A stretch of 64,000 nt of DNA from Epinephelus fuscoguttatus. Lineage: Eukaryota > Chordata > Actinopteri > Perciformes > Serranidae. The notes beneath the pieces are model-generated. The model was not told where the DNA came from, ran no database searches, and was given only the letters and a program-made list of their open reading frames with translations. This document shows, one piece after another, positions 11,101-26,300 of the stretch. The position numbers were made by a program, and so were the translations under genes. How positions within the stretch are numbered: position 1 is the stretch's first letter; each line of letters opens with the position of its first letter. The stretch lies in contig NC_064761.1 of the NCBI RefSeq assembly GCF_011397635.1, positions 29,553,643 to 29,617,642 on the forward strand. Direction: 5' to 3'.

Positions 11101-14100
11101 GTGTCTGTGAATCATTAAGGAGCGTACCATGAGTCTCACCTATCCACTGATTGGTTGAACTTTCCACCTCATTGCAAGTGGGCCCATCACACAGCTCCCG
11201 TGCTAGCGGACTGCTCTCGCTAACATTGTAGAACCGCGTGGCCTCAAAGGCTGCATGAAAAGGGCAGACCCACACCAGCACATTCACACATCCACACACA
11301 CAAAACAAGGATGACACTCACCATAACTAGGTCATAAACTTGAAAAAAATCCAATTTCCTCAAAGAAAGAAGTCGCTTCATAAATCACGGTGAGCTAGAC
11401 AGTTTTCCTGCTCTGTAACTCTTTAAAGAGCAGTACTTAAAATATTCATCAGAGGCACACCTGGTTCGTAGTAGTCATAGATCTTGACCGGAACAGGCGC
11501 TGTCTTGCCAACAATGTATTCCCGGATGGCTTGAAAGGCCACACACGTCATGCACTGGCTGGGGATCTAAGAAACAGTGGCAAACACAGAAAAATACTTG
11601 CAAAAACACTCAGAAACAAATACAAATGTAAAGCAATTTAATTACGTACACCAATACACTGTTACTACATACAGACTTCTCCCTAACTCTGTGCAAACAC
11701 TGGCTCCTCATCCACCATTTCCAAACATACGATTATCTTCGATCTGAGCCTTGATGGACACAACAAGGGAGATTTTGGATTAAACTCACCTCATCAAAGT
11801 AGAACAACACTTTTCTTCCATTCAGCTCGTATCTCTTCAGACCCACGCGCTTGTCCATCAGCAGCTGTTGAGAAAGAAAAAAGAAAATCAGGCTCTGCAT
11901 GTAGAAGAACACACAACTGGACTCAAGCAAATCTGTGCAGACACAGACTTAAAGATTTTGGTTGGTTTATTGGTTTAGTCTTGAAATTGGTTCAGAAGTT
12001 TTGTAGAGTATGCGTGAACATGTGTTGTTCTTGGTGAAGCATTGATGTGGGAAATATTTCTAAATGCTTCTGTGATCCATCTTACTAGTTTCTAGCGCTA
12101 CACTGAGAAAACCCCAGAGCTGGAAACCAGTTCAACACATTACATACCAACATCTTTAAAAATAAGAGTTTCACAAGGCTCAATTAATTCACTAAAAACA
12201 AAAATGAATCTATGCATATTCCCCTCTCTCTCATGTATTATATCTGTTGGGAGGAAGTAAAAACCTATGGCTGATGATCCATCCATCCATCCATCCATCC
12301 ATCCATCCATCTATCCATCCACCTTCAACCACTTATCCAAGGTCTGGTCGCAGGGGCAGCAGGCCGAGCAAAGGACCCCAGACGTCCCTCTCCCCAGCAA
12401 CGCTTTCCAGCTCCTCCTGGGGGACCCCAAAGCGTTCTCAGGCCAGACGAGATATGTAATCCCTCCAGTGTGTTCTGGGCCTGCCCCGGGGCCTCCTACC
12501 AGTGGGTTGTGCCTGGAACACGTCTAACGTGAGGTGCCCAGGAGGCATCCTGATCAGATGCCCAAACCATCTCAGCTGACCCCTTTCGACACAAAGGAGC
12601 AGCGGCTCTACTTCGAGCTCCCTCCGGATGTCCAAGCTCCTCACCCTATCTCTACGGCTGAACCGCGACCTCATTCTTTCGGCCACTACTCAGAGCTCAT
12701 GACCAAAGGTAAGGGTTGGGACATAGATGGACCAGTAAATCGAAAGCTTTGCCTTCCAGCTCAGCTCCCTCTTTACCATGACAGTCTGGCACAATGCCAG
12801 CATCACTGCCAAACCTCTGATCCATCTCACGTTCCATTCTACCCTCACTAGTGAACAAGACCCTGAGATACTTGAACTCTCTTGCTTGGGGCAGTAAGTC
12901 ACTCCCAACTCGAAGGGGCAATGGTTTCCGGCAGAGAACCATGGCCTCAGATTTGGAGGTGCTGAATCTCATCCCAATTAAAGGAATCCAAAGGGATCCA
13001 AAGCTCATGGCTTGTCATCAAGCCAGCTGGATATTTGATTCTCACAATAATGGACAACTAGGAGTCATGGACATGGAAATGGACGTAAATAGTAATCAGC
13101 ACCACAGCGGACTGGACAGTTCCGTCTCATGCTAACAAGAGTTTGCAATTCACTGAGATTAAACACAAAGTTTAACTTCATGTGACAAAAATCCTGGATT
13201 GAACAAAGTAATGTCCTAATGGTTCTACAAGCATGATGTGATAAGTGTTGCAAATACATGACAGGTGAGCTATTAACCTTATAAACACTGCTTGCATAGG
13301 CCTAGCTTTGTACTGTCATAAATGTCGACAGTCACAACGGTATGAATGGTGATATCTTCACTTACTGTGAATTTCAACATGTTGTTCTTTAGCTCAGACA
13401 AGAGTGAACAAACTGAACAGTCAGTGAATACATACTGAAAGCTCATCAAAGTGATTCGCACTTTGCACCTCGAGGACAGTGCCCTTACCACCCAATTGTC
13501 AGAGTCCACATGGTCTGCGCTTGCTCTGTGGGCAATGACTGAAATGTAAACCAGATGCACTCCACCATGACATGATGGTCCGTGTGGTCACCAGTCATGG
13601 ACTTGGCTAGGCATGTATCAACAGAAATCAACAAGGGTCGCCTGATCAGTGTTTTATACTTCAGAGTGTCTGGTATTTTGTAAACCTTGTGCACAAATGT
13701 CTTGTTGGGTCAGACATGTATGACCATATCTAGTAAATATAAGTGTATGAATGAGTAATGGGGAAGCTGTTTACTGCAAATTTCAGAGTGTGCATAGAGA
13801 GCCAACGGAGTTAATTTCCCCCACGGGGGGATTTTTCATTCTGTCAAAGGTGGCAGCCTTTGGACAGCAGGGGTTTATGAGGTGCTCAGCCCGAGCTGGC
13901 GCCACCGAGACACACACATGCACACACACATGCATGAACACACACAGCACAATTGGTCTCTCTGTTTACAAAAGCATTGTTTGCCTATCTAGGAACTAAA
14001 CATTGCCAATGAACTCCCATAGCTCTAATGTTATACCTAGAGTGTGTTCTGGGTCATTAAAACAAGCTCATTATATTGGGTGATAAGAGGCCATGGCTGC

Positions 14101-14331
14101 GGTAGCTCCCAGTCAGTCACCGGACTAATCATTCATGACTACAGCTTCCATGAAAGCAACTAGACATGACTGTAGAACCCAAGCTTGCCACCATAAATTG
14201 AGGAATGCAAGTGGCAGTCGGGCAGGCAGCAGTAAAACTCCAAGGGAGGCCAGCAGGGGTGTAAACTGAGCTTGTTAGCCACTACAACTCAGGTCAGCCT
14301 CAACTGACACACTCACAGTGGTATCTGTGTG

Positions 14332-14368
<37 letters not shown>

Positions 14369-17300
14369 AACATCTCCCCAGGTAGCCAGAGAGGTGGCTC
14401 TTTTAGAGGTGGAAGCCTGCAGACTAAGGCCCTATAACTGTCTAGTAATGAGGGACAGGCTTCTGATGGGTGGCTGGGGAGCTGACCTGGATCGCTTTTA
14501 AATTTATCATCGCTTTCTCTCGCTCTCCGTCAGTCGAACCATTCCTCAAACTACTTGTCCATCCTGTGACTTCTAATCCTTCAATCCAGTCCACTGTTCA
14601 TAATAGTGTATCTGTCTCTTCCCTCTGTCTTCTGTAAACTACACAAGGTTTCTCCAAGTCTGTACCTCACAAGGCCCAAAGAGATGTGTGTGTTGCCCAG
14701 AGAGGCCCGGTGGCCTCTGACCCCTGAGACATTGTAACTCCACGGGGTCTGAGCTGGCTGGTTTTTCCTAAAAAAAAACACCATAAAAAGGACCCTCACC
14801 TTAATGATCCTTCCCTTGCCTATGACACATACAACACATGGAGACACATGTGAGTAACACGCTGCACTTAGAGCGCCTGTCTCATTTGTCTTCAGGAGCT
14901 GTTCTGTCCAACTTCTTAAAAGGAAGATTATGACAGGTAATCATTAGACTCCTTCCTGCTCCGACAAATATTTACTCCCTCCACTCTACCACTGGAGAAA
15001 TATCCATATCAAAAGTATGTGTGTGTTTGTTTATGCGTGCATGGTAAGGGATGCGTCCTGTGTGGGTGTGAATGTGTATTCATGAGGTTGGGGTTTGCAA
15101 AGGAAACTGGAGGAGTCAGATGAATTCCAGTACATACTGCTTTTTCACGTCAAATGGTCTCCAGATGTGGACACATCCGTCTCCATTTCCACCTGCCCTC
15201 TCAGTTTGGGCACTTACCTGACTACTGACCCTGCCTGTCTGGCAATATGTGAGCCACTATGACATTGGCCAATGAGCGTCTACGGGTCTAATCCTTTAGC
15301 AAAGTGTGTGCATGTGTATTAACGTGCTTACGTACCCTCTCTAGACTTTCAACGTCTGCTCGGAAACCGGAAATCATAGGAACTTCTATGACAGCCATGT
15401 TGGATGATCCTGAATGAAGCCACCTACACACAGAGCCAAGGTTCAGGATGAAAAGGCGGGGTTGTTAGAAGAAGAGATGTGTACACATGCAAGGCCAATT
15501 TATTTACTTGTATGCAGTGTGTGTGTTCTACCTGGCACAGACTTCTAAGGAGATGTGGAAGTCCATTTTGTCCTGGTGGGCTGCTGGGTCGTCATCATCG
15601 ATGGGTGCCCGCCGCTTCCGGTTAAGCTCGGAGCGGTTGTCAGCACGGCTCCGAGAGCGTGAGGAAGGATGGCGGGGAGACGAGGGGGAGGAGGAGGAGG
15701 AAGAGGGGGACTGCAGGTGTCGCTCCTGAAAAGGCTCTTTCAGGTCCACCTTGAGCTGGAAGGCTGGCTTGGACACTGGGTCAGGTAGGTTGTAAGAGAC
15801 ATCAATCTGCAGACACGCAGAGAGCAGTGGGAATGCAGTATTTAAAACAGGATACCAATGAAACAGAGACTTAAATGCTCAGATAGAGCAGTCTGACTGG
15901 ATCGAAAGGAAACAAAATGATGCCCTGGCTTTTTAAGCATGGCACCCAGCTATGAATAGTTTTTTCCATAAACACTTCACCACATATATCACTTTGACAG
16001 ACAGATCGATATTAATAAGTCCTTTCACAAATACTGGACTGGCCTATTCCTGCTAAAGTGACATTTACTTTCACTGTCTTGGCTGCTTTGTGGTTTAAAA
16101 TCCAGTGATGTGTATGAAGGTGCTAAAGAGCGTGTTCACTTAACGTGCTCATGTTTTTGTTGAATGGTGAACTGAACATACCCTTTTGCAACTAATGAAC
16201 ATGAGCGTCATTTATTCTCGCGACAATTAATGACATTCGTGTAATTTGTTTTACAGTACCTGACATGCCAGCGTTGTGTCGAGGACCCCTTAACTAAATA
16301 TGAACCAAACTTTTCCTTTACATAGCCAGGAGGGGAGGCGCCATGCACTTTGACAGGACGGAAACACTATTCGACAGGGAAGCAGACTTGAACGCAACAC
16401 CTGCATGGCTAATTCAACTTGCAATTTGGACAACGCAGCTATCAGTACTGCTGAAGATAATTCTAATGAATATTTGGAGGAGTTTTCGCAACAAATTAGC
16501 ACAGATTCCCACTGAAAAAAAATCTCACATCTTTATACACACATCGGCAATGAATTTGAAACACTATGAGTTGAATTATCCGACCAGTCTAGGGAACTGA
16601 TGACCAAATTGTGAACTATGATTGTGAACTACTTGATTTTAATCTATGTGACCTGAAATTTGAGCTAGCTCTTGTTTAGTCCCTGCATTGTAATGCTACG
16701 CTAGCTATGCCAGTGACATGGCTGTAGGGATGGCACAGTTGTTCTGTTGCTCCAGCATTTTTGTCCAATCTAAAATATTGCAACAACTATTTGACAGGCT
16801 GCCTTTTGTACAGAAAGTCGTGGTCCCCAGAGGATGAAGCCTAGTGACTTTGCTGATTCCATTAGCACCACTAGCAGATTAGCGTTTTTGTCTTGGCTTA
16901 GTTTAGCTAGTGAAATGTCTCATTTGGATGAATTGTTATTAAAGGTCCATTGAGCAGGATTTAGTGGCATCTAGTGATGAGTTTGCAGAACCGAAACTTC
17001 CTCTGTGTGCCAAGTGTGTAGGAGAATTAATGGTTGCTGACGCAAAAAAGGCAAATGGTCCTATTTAGAGTCAGCGCTTTATTTTTCCGTTGTGGGCAAC
17101 TATAGAGTAATATAGAGGACTCGTGGTAGAGGACATATTCCGTTTGTAGATATAAAAGGCTCAAGTTTACAAAAACAGGTCTTATTTTCAGGTGATAAGA
17201 AACTATTGAAAACATAGTTATGAATATTATCCTGCAAATACATGCCCCTAAATGCTACATACTGGACCTTTAAAGTTTGTACAGACATTCATGGTGCCCA

Positions 17301-20300
17301 GATGTGCATTAAATATAGCCTAACAGGACTGCTCGTGTCGTCTTGCTAAGTTAATATTTCCCTATGTGATTACTGCATTAGGTCTTGAGCTACTATATCC
17401 AATTTTCCACCCTATTTTGGTTGCAGGCTTTACTTTTTTATATGAGGATATGACCAATAACAAGCAGAGGAATTGTGCTGTGCTAATCTAGAGACATACG
17501 GTACGTCAGATCAGCTGATAGTTTGTCATTATGTCTGCTATCAAAGCAGGTTCTCATTTGTTTGCCAAATACTTGGTATGTGTCTGAGGCAGCTATTTTA
17601 AAAAAGTTGTATGAAGAAACAAAATTAATATGTTTTGGCATCATCAATTGGAAACTAACGACTTAAGAGTTCAAATATTTAAGACCTCCGGCCTTGAAAA
17701 AACTAGAAAGTCAGGAAAAAAAAGACTTAGGCAAGACTTGAAAGCATAAACCACAAATCATATTCACTGGACACAAGACATGCTTTCAGAAGACTACTAT
17801 TTCAGCCTGAGGACAACTCACTGCTTTGACGCTCTTATTAATTTCACAGATGATTATTATTCCCAGAACTGTACACATTCGGAATAAATCATCCAGTCTG
17901 ATTTGAGACCTTCACAAAGCTACTAAAAAACAATCCTGAGGCACAAGACATAAACTCATCACATACAGTATGTGTACAAACACACACAGGCAGGTCTCTT
18001 TGATTGCCCCGCTCTTGTATTTCATTAGAGTCCAGGTGCTGCTGGCCTGAGGGGCTGTCAGAGGAGTGTGTTGACGCGCAGAGAGGTGTGGATGGAGGGG
18101 AAAGTAGAGAGGGAGAGAGGTGTGAGGAGAGAAGTTGTGTGTTTGTGTGTGTAAGAAACCTGCAGACGAGACTGTGTCGGAAGACGTTTCAGGCACTGTA
18201 CAGCAGAGCACAACATCCGCTGCTGTAGCTGGCTCTGCCTCAGTCCAGTCAAGTCATATCTCACATACAGGCTACCGAAAACGGGACTGTAAACATATTT
18301 GACTCATGCTTTTTTATTTATGCCTTGTTTGCAGACAAACATTTAAACAAGGGTGATAAGACGAGAGGACAGAAAATCTTCCAGCGAAGAGGAAAAATGA
18401 CTGAATGGCTCTGTTTATAAAAGGGGTTTTTGTTTGTCATTGACAAGGTAGGAAGTAAACAGCATCCTGTCCAGGGGACCACAGGAATCAACGGGAATGA
18501 TCAACACATTCCAAAACAACCGGCTAAATGCTACCAGATTACTCCAATTTAAAGTCAGGAATTTGGGCATTTATGTGACGACGGCAACTGACTCTCCTGT
18601 GCCGTCAGATTCTCGCTGTGAGCCGATGAAGTAAGCATTTCAGTTCCCTTTTGGACAATGTTCAAGAAAGGAAATGTGCTTGTGTGAGAGTTCTACAATA
18701 CCTGCATGAGACAGCAGCCCTCTCCTTTAGCGCTGACAAAAAGCCCTGTGGGGATACTGGGGATCTGAAAAAGAGGGAGAGACAGAAGAAAGAAGAGAAA
18801 CAAAGAGAGTCAGAGGGGGCAGGGAGAGGTGAATGAGTCATTTATCAAGGGAATGAATGCTGTAGGCTGCTGCGCTGCCACTGGTGGTTCCCTGGCTACT
18901 AACCAGCAGGCCTTAATTGCCCCCAATTAAGCTGACACCACTAATCACAGCAGAGGAACATGCCCGGCAGAGAGAATGTACTGCACTCTTACCTGAACCA
19001 CTCTGGCTGTCTTATGGAGCACTTTTGCACACACACACATACACACAGCAGCGCTGACCTGACGCCACAGCGCCCTGGCCAAGGTGGTGCGTGCCCACAC
19101 TGTCAAATTTGCAATGTGTGGGCAAACAGGCCAATAAAACAGAGTTATAAAATCAACAGACCAACAAGGTGCTTCTGGGAAATCCAGTCCAGTTCAGCCT
19201 GGTTTGGTTTGGCAGTGTGAAAGGGTCCTGGCTACTAAACAGCCGGACATAGAAATAGAGATTAATGTTTAATGCCAGAATGTGGCTCTGGTGCTCATCA
19301 ATCACTGTAATAAAGTGGGAAAAGTTTTACACTGAATTAAAGCAGTGGGATTTCTCTTAGAGGAAATGCCACCTCTGAAGTGCTGGCAATCATTAATGGT
19401 GTTTTTTCTGCACAATTAATGCTGATAAAGCACTGTCAACCTGGACAAACAATCTAAAGGCAGCAGCATAGTGAATCGTTTGTCATGCAAAATCTGCACA
19501 CAAAAACACAGAGGGGCATGCTTGCCTTAAAGAAACTGTTACATGGTTCACTGTTTCTGTAGATGTGGTTACCTTGGCACTCTGAAGGAGTTTCTGGTTG
19601 TCCCTGTTGAGTTCAAAGGTCTCCTGGAAGTCGAGGTTAGTGGAGGCCAGAGAGATTGTGAGGTTGACCCCTCCTACATAGGACAGGATAGCATACTCTG
19701 ACAGAGCCTGCAGAGCTACACACGTGTCCTGCACAGGGGTTGAAGAAAAAACTACTTCAGTCTTGCTAATTTGCTCATCTAGCTAATTTTCAGTGATGCT
19801 GCGTTATCAAAAAAAGGTAAACTGATAAGGAGTACTTTAATTGTCATTTCTTTTGTATGTTAATATGTTTCGAACAAAGGGGAAACTGCACATAAAACAA
19901 CTGTTTAATCATGTAATGATGTTGCTACAAGTGGCTGAACCAAACACAAAGGGAAACCAGAGAAACAGGGCTACCTGTGTGGATGAGAAGCCGCCCAGGG
20001 CATTCCTCTGCTGGGAGAGCCATTTGACCACAGGCAGGGCAGAAGCCACATCCCCGAGGAGGGTGTAGGTCAGAAGACCATACGCTGTCATCTCCACCTC
20101 TGCTGATACCACTGGAAACAAACAAAAATTAGATTCTTATGTGCATTCTGCATTTTATTTTATTGGGGAATCAGACAGTATCACATCAGTGTTTGGCCAA
20201 GAGGATGAAAGAAAGCAAGCACGGCTAATACTAATGTAACCAACAGTCCTGGCTCCTATATTTCCACTAGGAGGGTAGCGTTAAAGTAATTATACCTGAC

Positions 20301-23300
20301 TGTGAAAGGCCGTCGCTGAAGCCCATGAACGTGTCCTCATCTGTCATAGTGCTGCCAGTCAGACTCCAATGGGTGAGTCCATCTGCAAAGACAAACAAAG
20401 TGAGATAAAGACGGAGAGAGCACAGAGAGGGCATCCTGTATCATATGACTCATTGTATCAATATCCTAATTGTCTGAATCTTTCAGCAACTATGCAACCA
20501 AGCCCTGTGCCTTCATTGTACTTGGGGAATACAATTATTGTGATCGAGTACGGACATTTTTGTGTTCCACTAAACTCTGTTGAATCTGCCAAAACTTGCA
20601 GAAAGTTTCAGTCAAGAGGAAGAGAGGGAAATGGCCAAAGGAAACCAACAGTGAGATAAGAGACAGAGGGGGAAAGGGAGGAGTGGACGGGGCTACTGCT
20701 GAGCACTACAGCAGCTCCATTCACAGTTGAGTCTGTCCATATATTGTGTCTGAATGTGTTCAAACTGTAAGCAGTCTCGGGGCAAGACGCTTCAACTGTA
20801 AATCTGTGACAGTTTTGTGCTGCTGCACGGATTCAGAGAAATAAGCCATATATTTCTACACTTCAATTTTTCCTCACTGTGATTTTTTTGGTGCATTAAT
20901 CTTGTTGTTACAGAACACGTTCATTCAACATCTGGTCTTTTGCTTGTCACCTGGTGATACATCTGTTGTGCAGGTTACTAAAGTTCTGAATGAATGAACC
21001 TCCAGTGACTGATGAGTGTGGCAGTACCTTGTGTGATGGCCATGTGGTTGAGGCGGCGCAGGGCCAGCGGGGCGTAAGGACTGCGCAGCAGAGCCAAGGC
21101 GTATGCGGAGAGGGCTGTGGTATATGGGTCATCTGCAGAGTAGGTGTTGCTCTCCAGGAAATCTTTGGCTTTGGCCACTGCCACCTTCTCTTCCTGGAGC
21201 AGTCAGGACAGAGCATGAAACAAACATAAGTAAACATGTGTCAACAGCTTACAAGACATGGCAGAGGTGGAATTGGTGTTTGAATTTTTTGAGTTTAGTA
21301 TAATTCTTCTCCAACTGTTGATAACCTGCTGTTTAAAACTATAAATCTGTCAGCCAGAGTAAAAAATGCTGTTCTGAGTATATTTCTTTCCTGTTTTGGT
21401 TAAAATCATAAAGCATCATTTAATATCTAACTTACAGTTTGCTTGATTATGGAGGTGCCAAAATATATAAATACATATAACTGCATGGTTTTTATTCAGG
21501 ATCTTTGATTGCAGTGTTGATAGAAGCTGTCTAGCAATGCAAGATACAAGTAAAATAAAGAAGTGACTCTCAGCTGCTAAGAACTAAGCATTGCATACGT
21601 TCAGGCAGGACACAAGTCAAGCTCAGCTCACATCCCAGCTACATCAGCTGATCTCAAACAGCCCGATCAACTGATGGAGCAGCTGATTGATAAAAGGGAG
21701 TCAGCTGATAGATCACATGATTCCTTTCTATGCAGCCAATTGGTGAATCTCATTCAGGGTGCCCTATTTAAACTGCTCTGGCCTGCCTACTGTTGCTGCT
21801 TCCTCTGCAAGCTGCTTTGAAACCCACTTCCACCCCAGCTCCTCCTTTTCATGCTGTGTCTGACTTATCAGTGTCATTTCTGTCTGTCATTTATGCTGCT
21901 TTGCTGCTGCTCTCTCTGCCTCCGGCTTTCCATGTAGGCGCATGGAAGGGCAGGGAGTTTTGCTCTCTCTGCCTCAGGCTTTCCTCGTTTGCACGTGGAA
22001 GGGCAGAGAGGCGTGCTCTCTTTACCCTAGGCTTTCCACGTAGGAACGCGGAAGAGGCTTTCTGCATAGGCCTGAAGAAAGGCAGAGAGGTCCCAGAACA
22101 GAGCCATACCACCAAATATAATACTGCAATTAAGTTTTCTTTGACTAAAGTGTTTCTGACTGAAATGAAAATCGAGAATGATGGTGTCATGGCTCACGAC
22201 AGTTTACAAAACAAATATTTAAAGTAATACAATCTTTGGAAAATCTTTTGTACTCAGTATTTGTAAAGTTTTCAACTTTAAAATTGTAAAAATACATTAA
22301 AAAAAATGAAAAAGTACATTAATTTGCTGTACAATAACAGTCAAAAATAAGCACTCCATAGTCTATAGTTTATTGCAAGTACATTAGAAGACACAGTGTC
22401 CATTTAATTTTCTACAGCACTGACTTTCTTTTATTCTATTTTGTATTCTCTGCACAGGGGATCATCAGATATGACTCTTACATGACGTGACCTTTGGCAT
22501 ACCTTTTACATACACGCACGCACATACACACGTATGCACACACAAACACAATCATCATCACCATCACCATCATCTCTCTGCTCAACTGTTTAGAGGCTGC
22601 CCTGTGCAAACTCACAACCTCCTCCTCCACTTGGTTGCAGTTATTGAATAAACATTCATTTTGGCCATTAAAAAGTTGAGCGTTGACTTTCATCTCATGC
22701 AGATGTGACCTTCCCTCTCATCCCTGAGATGATAGGTCTCCAGAGCCACTCACTGTAATTGCAGCAGTCATCTTTTAATTAAGTGAAATTGGAGGGGGGT
22801 TGAAGGTTCTGCTTTGATGTGAAGGATACCTTTTCAGTTTTTATCAGTTGTAAAAGGACAGACTCTCAGAAGAAGCCCTTTGGGATAGATAGCAGAGGAA
22901 AGGGGGAGAGACAGATGGATGGAGGAGAGCCAGAGGGAGGAAATGCTAAATAAAGAGTCAACTATGTGGACAAATGGAGAGCAAAGACAAAAACAATCAG
23001 AGGTTTGGAGGCTTTTTATATTGCCAGAGTATGCAACACATGCTGAGGAGGATTTCACCATAAATTATGCTGTAACTCTTCCTTTTCCCACGTCTTTAAG
23101 TGACTGAACAGCACATATGCTGCTGATGTTAATTGTTGAGGATGGCTATTAGTGAAGGAGTAAAGAAAAATCAGGCCAAAAACAGAGAGAAAAGTAGGGC
23201 AACAAGGGAAGAGGCAGACAGGAGATACGGAGGAATGCAACCGAGGTGTCTTTCACGGAACTTAATTGTCTCTGCACGTCAGCCTAAATCTTTTGATGTA

Positions 23301-26300
23301 GTCCAAAATGTGATTAGATATTAGATTAGCGGCAGTGGGGCATAACAAACATGAGAAGGCTGACTGCCAGCACATCCATCTTCACAACTATCAGGAATGC
23401 AGCGATATGTCCACACACGACCTGTACTTAAATTTACAGCAGGCTGGTAGGAAGGGCTATGAGAGTGAGTTGTTCAAGTGGGACAGGTAGAGTTTTGATT
23501 AAAAGACGTGCTCCTTTCAACCCGCTGACATCATGAATACATTTACACTGTTACATTTATACTGAATACACTGTTTAGCTCAACATTAAGCAGTGGCTGT
23601 GATGGAGAGACAAAGACTGCAGTAAGATGTTATTTTGTTGGGCTGCTTACCTCTGTGGTTATCCCTGTCTCCAAGAGAGCTGCTACCACATATGCTGTAA
23701 GTGAGATCTTCCCATGGATCCCTCCCTGTGGACAAAAGCATTAGCTTTTAGTTAATTAAACACAGTAGAGACCTTCATAATGTAAATCTAAAAAAACTCT
23801 GAGGAGTAATAATTCAAACCATTAAATAATATAAATTCTGGGGCAGCTATGAGGTTGGTATTGAGTTTCAAAATGTTACTGCTGTTTCTGATTTTAGACC
23901 CACCCCCACCTCCACTGAGACACAAGCCTACCTGCAGGTCTTTGTTGAGGATGCGTCCCATGGCAGGAAAGGAGCCGTCATCTCGCTGATGTTTGATGAG
24001 CCAAGACTTGGCTGCACGAAGCTCCTCGGGGTCAATGAAGATGAAACCCCGAGACTGAGCAAAGGACTTCAGCACAAACGCTGTCAACCTAGAGGAAGAA
24101 GAGATGGAGGTGGAGGGAGGGGGGGGACAAATAAAGACGGGTGAGGGGGAGAAGATAAGAGAGGAGATATATCTGCGATCCTTTCAAACATGTGCTGACA
24201 AATCCCCCCCCAAAAAACGATCAAGAGTTTGACTGCAATCACTTTTTCAACAGAGTGAGAAGTTTTCCAACCGGTCACAGTCTTTCAATCTGTCAGCAGC
24301 GGAGGAGGGGGGCTGATAGAGGAGACTGTAGATGGAGGGATGTTTTTGTCAAAGATAGAGGGACTGGTATGTATAGACGGATCTGAGGAAATGGAAAAAA
24401 GAAAGGAAGTGAGGAGGGGAGCAGATGGGTGCGGCGGGGTTTGATCATCACTACAGGATGCGGCAGCTGTGCTCTTGAGAATGTGAAATCTCACACAGGC
24501 CAATCAAGTGTCTTTCTGCATGTATTGCTGGAGATTCCCCAAAAGCATTCCGCAACTTATACAAACACGGATCCCAGGGACGAAGGTTGTGAATCTGGCT
24601 GGCCTGGGAGTGCAACTGGAAATTTATGGGCCATGGTTTTAGTGGGCCATGGTGGAGAAGGACCAGGGGAACCACAGAGAAAGGCCAAGGTCAGCCCTGG
24701 GGGACACGGCTGAGCTAATAAACACACACTCATCCATAAACAACAGACCTCCCGGTAGTGGTCGAAAGCTGCAGTCTCTGGCCAACAACGCCTCAGTGAC
24801 AGCAAGACATTCCATTACAGCACCCCTGACCACGACTGACTTATAGGATGAGGCAAGCTGCTTACCATTAAAAGACAGAAACCCAAGATGGAAATAAGGA
24901 AATAAACAAACAGGTTGTGCTCTAGTTTTTAGTAGTGCTCACAACTCATAAGTGAGAGCACTATCCAAGAAAGAGCACCAGGGGAGATGAGTAGGAAAAA
25001 AAGAACTTTGCTCTCATAAAGCGAAACACTAAATCTTCCCTGGCTGGAACCTGGATGTTATTCCTCCCCAGAGACAAAACGAGGGATGAAGCCACAAGCC
25101 TGCTGGAATTTTTATAATGTTAAGTAATATTGTGTCACTGGCTTTAAATGTCGGGCCCCAGGGAAAGGTACTGGAGAGTGTAAATATGATTTAGTTTGGG
25201 GAAGGAAGGAAGCACTAGACATGCTCACTTCCACCACTTGGCCCTTGGCCGGGGTCACGCTCTCCCCCTTCTCCCCCTTCCTTATTCTTTCTCCTGTTTT
25301 CTGATTTCCAAATTCCCTTTCTGAGCTGCCCTTATCCAGCTCCGTACTTCAAAGGGTAGATCTGAGGGTCAATAGAAGACAATAGATGGGAGTGCTCCAT
25401 GATAAAGCCGAGGTTGACAAGCTTAAAGGGGAATGTTATGAGTTGGACTTGTAGTATTCCCCAATCCTGCTTTAGTTTTTTTTTTACCCTCAACTACTAA
25501 AAATGTTGCTGTTGTCTTGTTTTAGAAAGCATCCAGAGGTGTATCACTTAAACTTAGATTAAAGTGGATTATACCAACAGGGGTTTGGGGTAAGGGTATA
25601 GCTGCCTTAAGGATGATGAATCTGAAATGATGGTGCTAATGATGCTGATTAGATTAGGTGCTATCGCTGCTACTGTTGCAACCAAACTGGAAAATTACAT
25701 CAAGACACCAGTAAAATGCTAACACAGGGTTTCTAACCCTTAAGGCAAGTTAGATTAAAGACCTTTTAAGACTTCTTAATGCCACTAAGAAAGAAATTTA
25801 AGACCAATTTTGAACCAACATCAATTACTTAGGGTTAGGGACAATTTTGCCCAAACGTTCATGATAATACATAAAACAGAACTTGGAAATACTTGTCAGC
25901 GAGTTTTCTTGGCGATTTTTTTGTTTCTCACTCCACAAGTGGGGTTTCACTGCCTTGATTTCCATCGTGCTGAATTTGAAAAACTTTGATCAAAAAATAG
26001 AGAGCCTTGTATGCATTGCCAGTGTCAGCCATGCTACAAAATCTTGGTTTAACAGCCAATTTTCATTGAATTTGCACTTTCCTGTGTCTTCCAGGGTACA
26101 GTTACAGCTAGCTAGCAGACAGTCTGCTCCAAGCATCTCAGCAAGAAATAAAGTATAAGTGTTGTTGGTTCAGCCATCCTGATCTTAATGGTAATGGTAA
26201 ATAATTTTTTTAAAATAAAAAAGACATAACCAAATATTTTAAGATTTTACAATGCATCGTCACAAAAAAAGGTTCATAAAATCCTACTTCCCATTTCTGA

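Larger units (their letters stand above)
11865..15335 (-). other. CPAMD8 intron 37
   Basis: Holds the Rex3-like LINE (12274-12990), short AC tracts near 13920 and the GT repeat at 14331. The rest is unremarkable. Confidence 0.75.

Noticed and set aside
21793-22227. 144-codon plus-strand frame
   Set aside because: It runs through a tandem hairpin array, and the residues reflect the repeat; no domain recognised.
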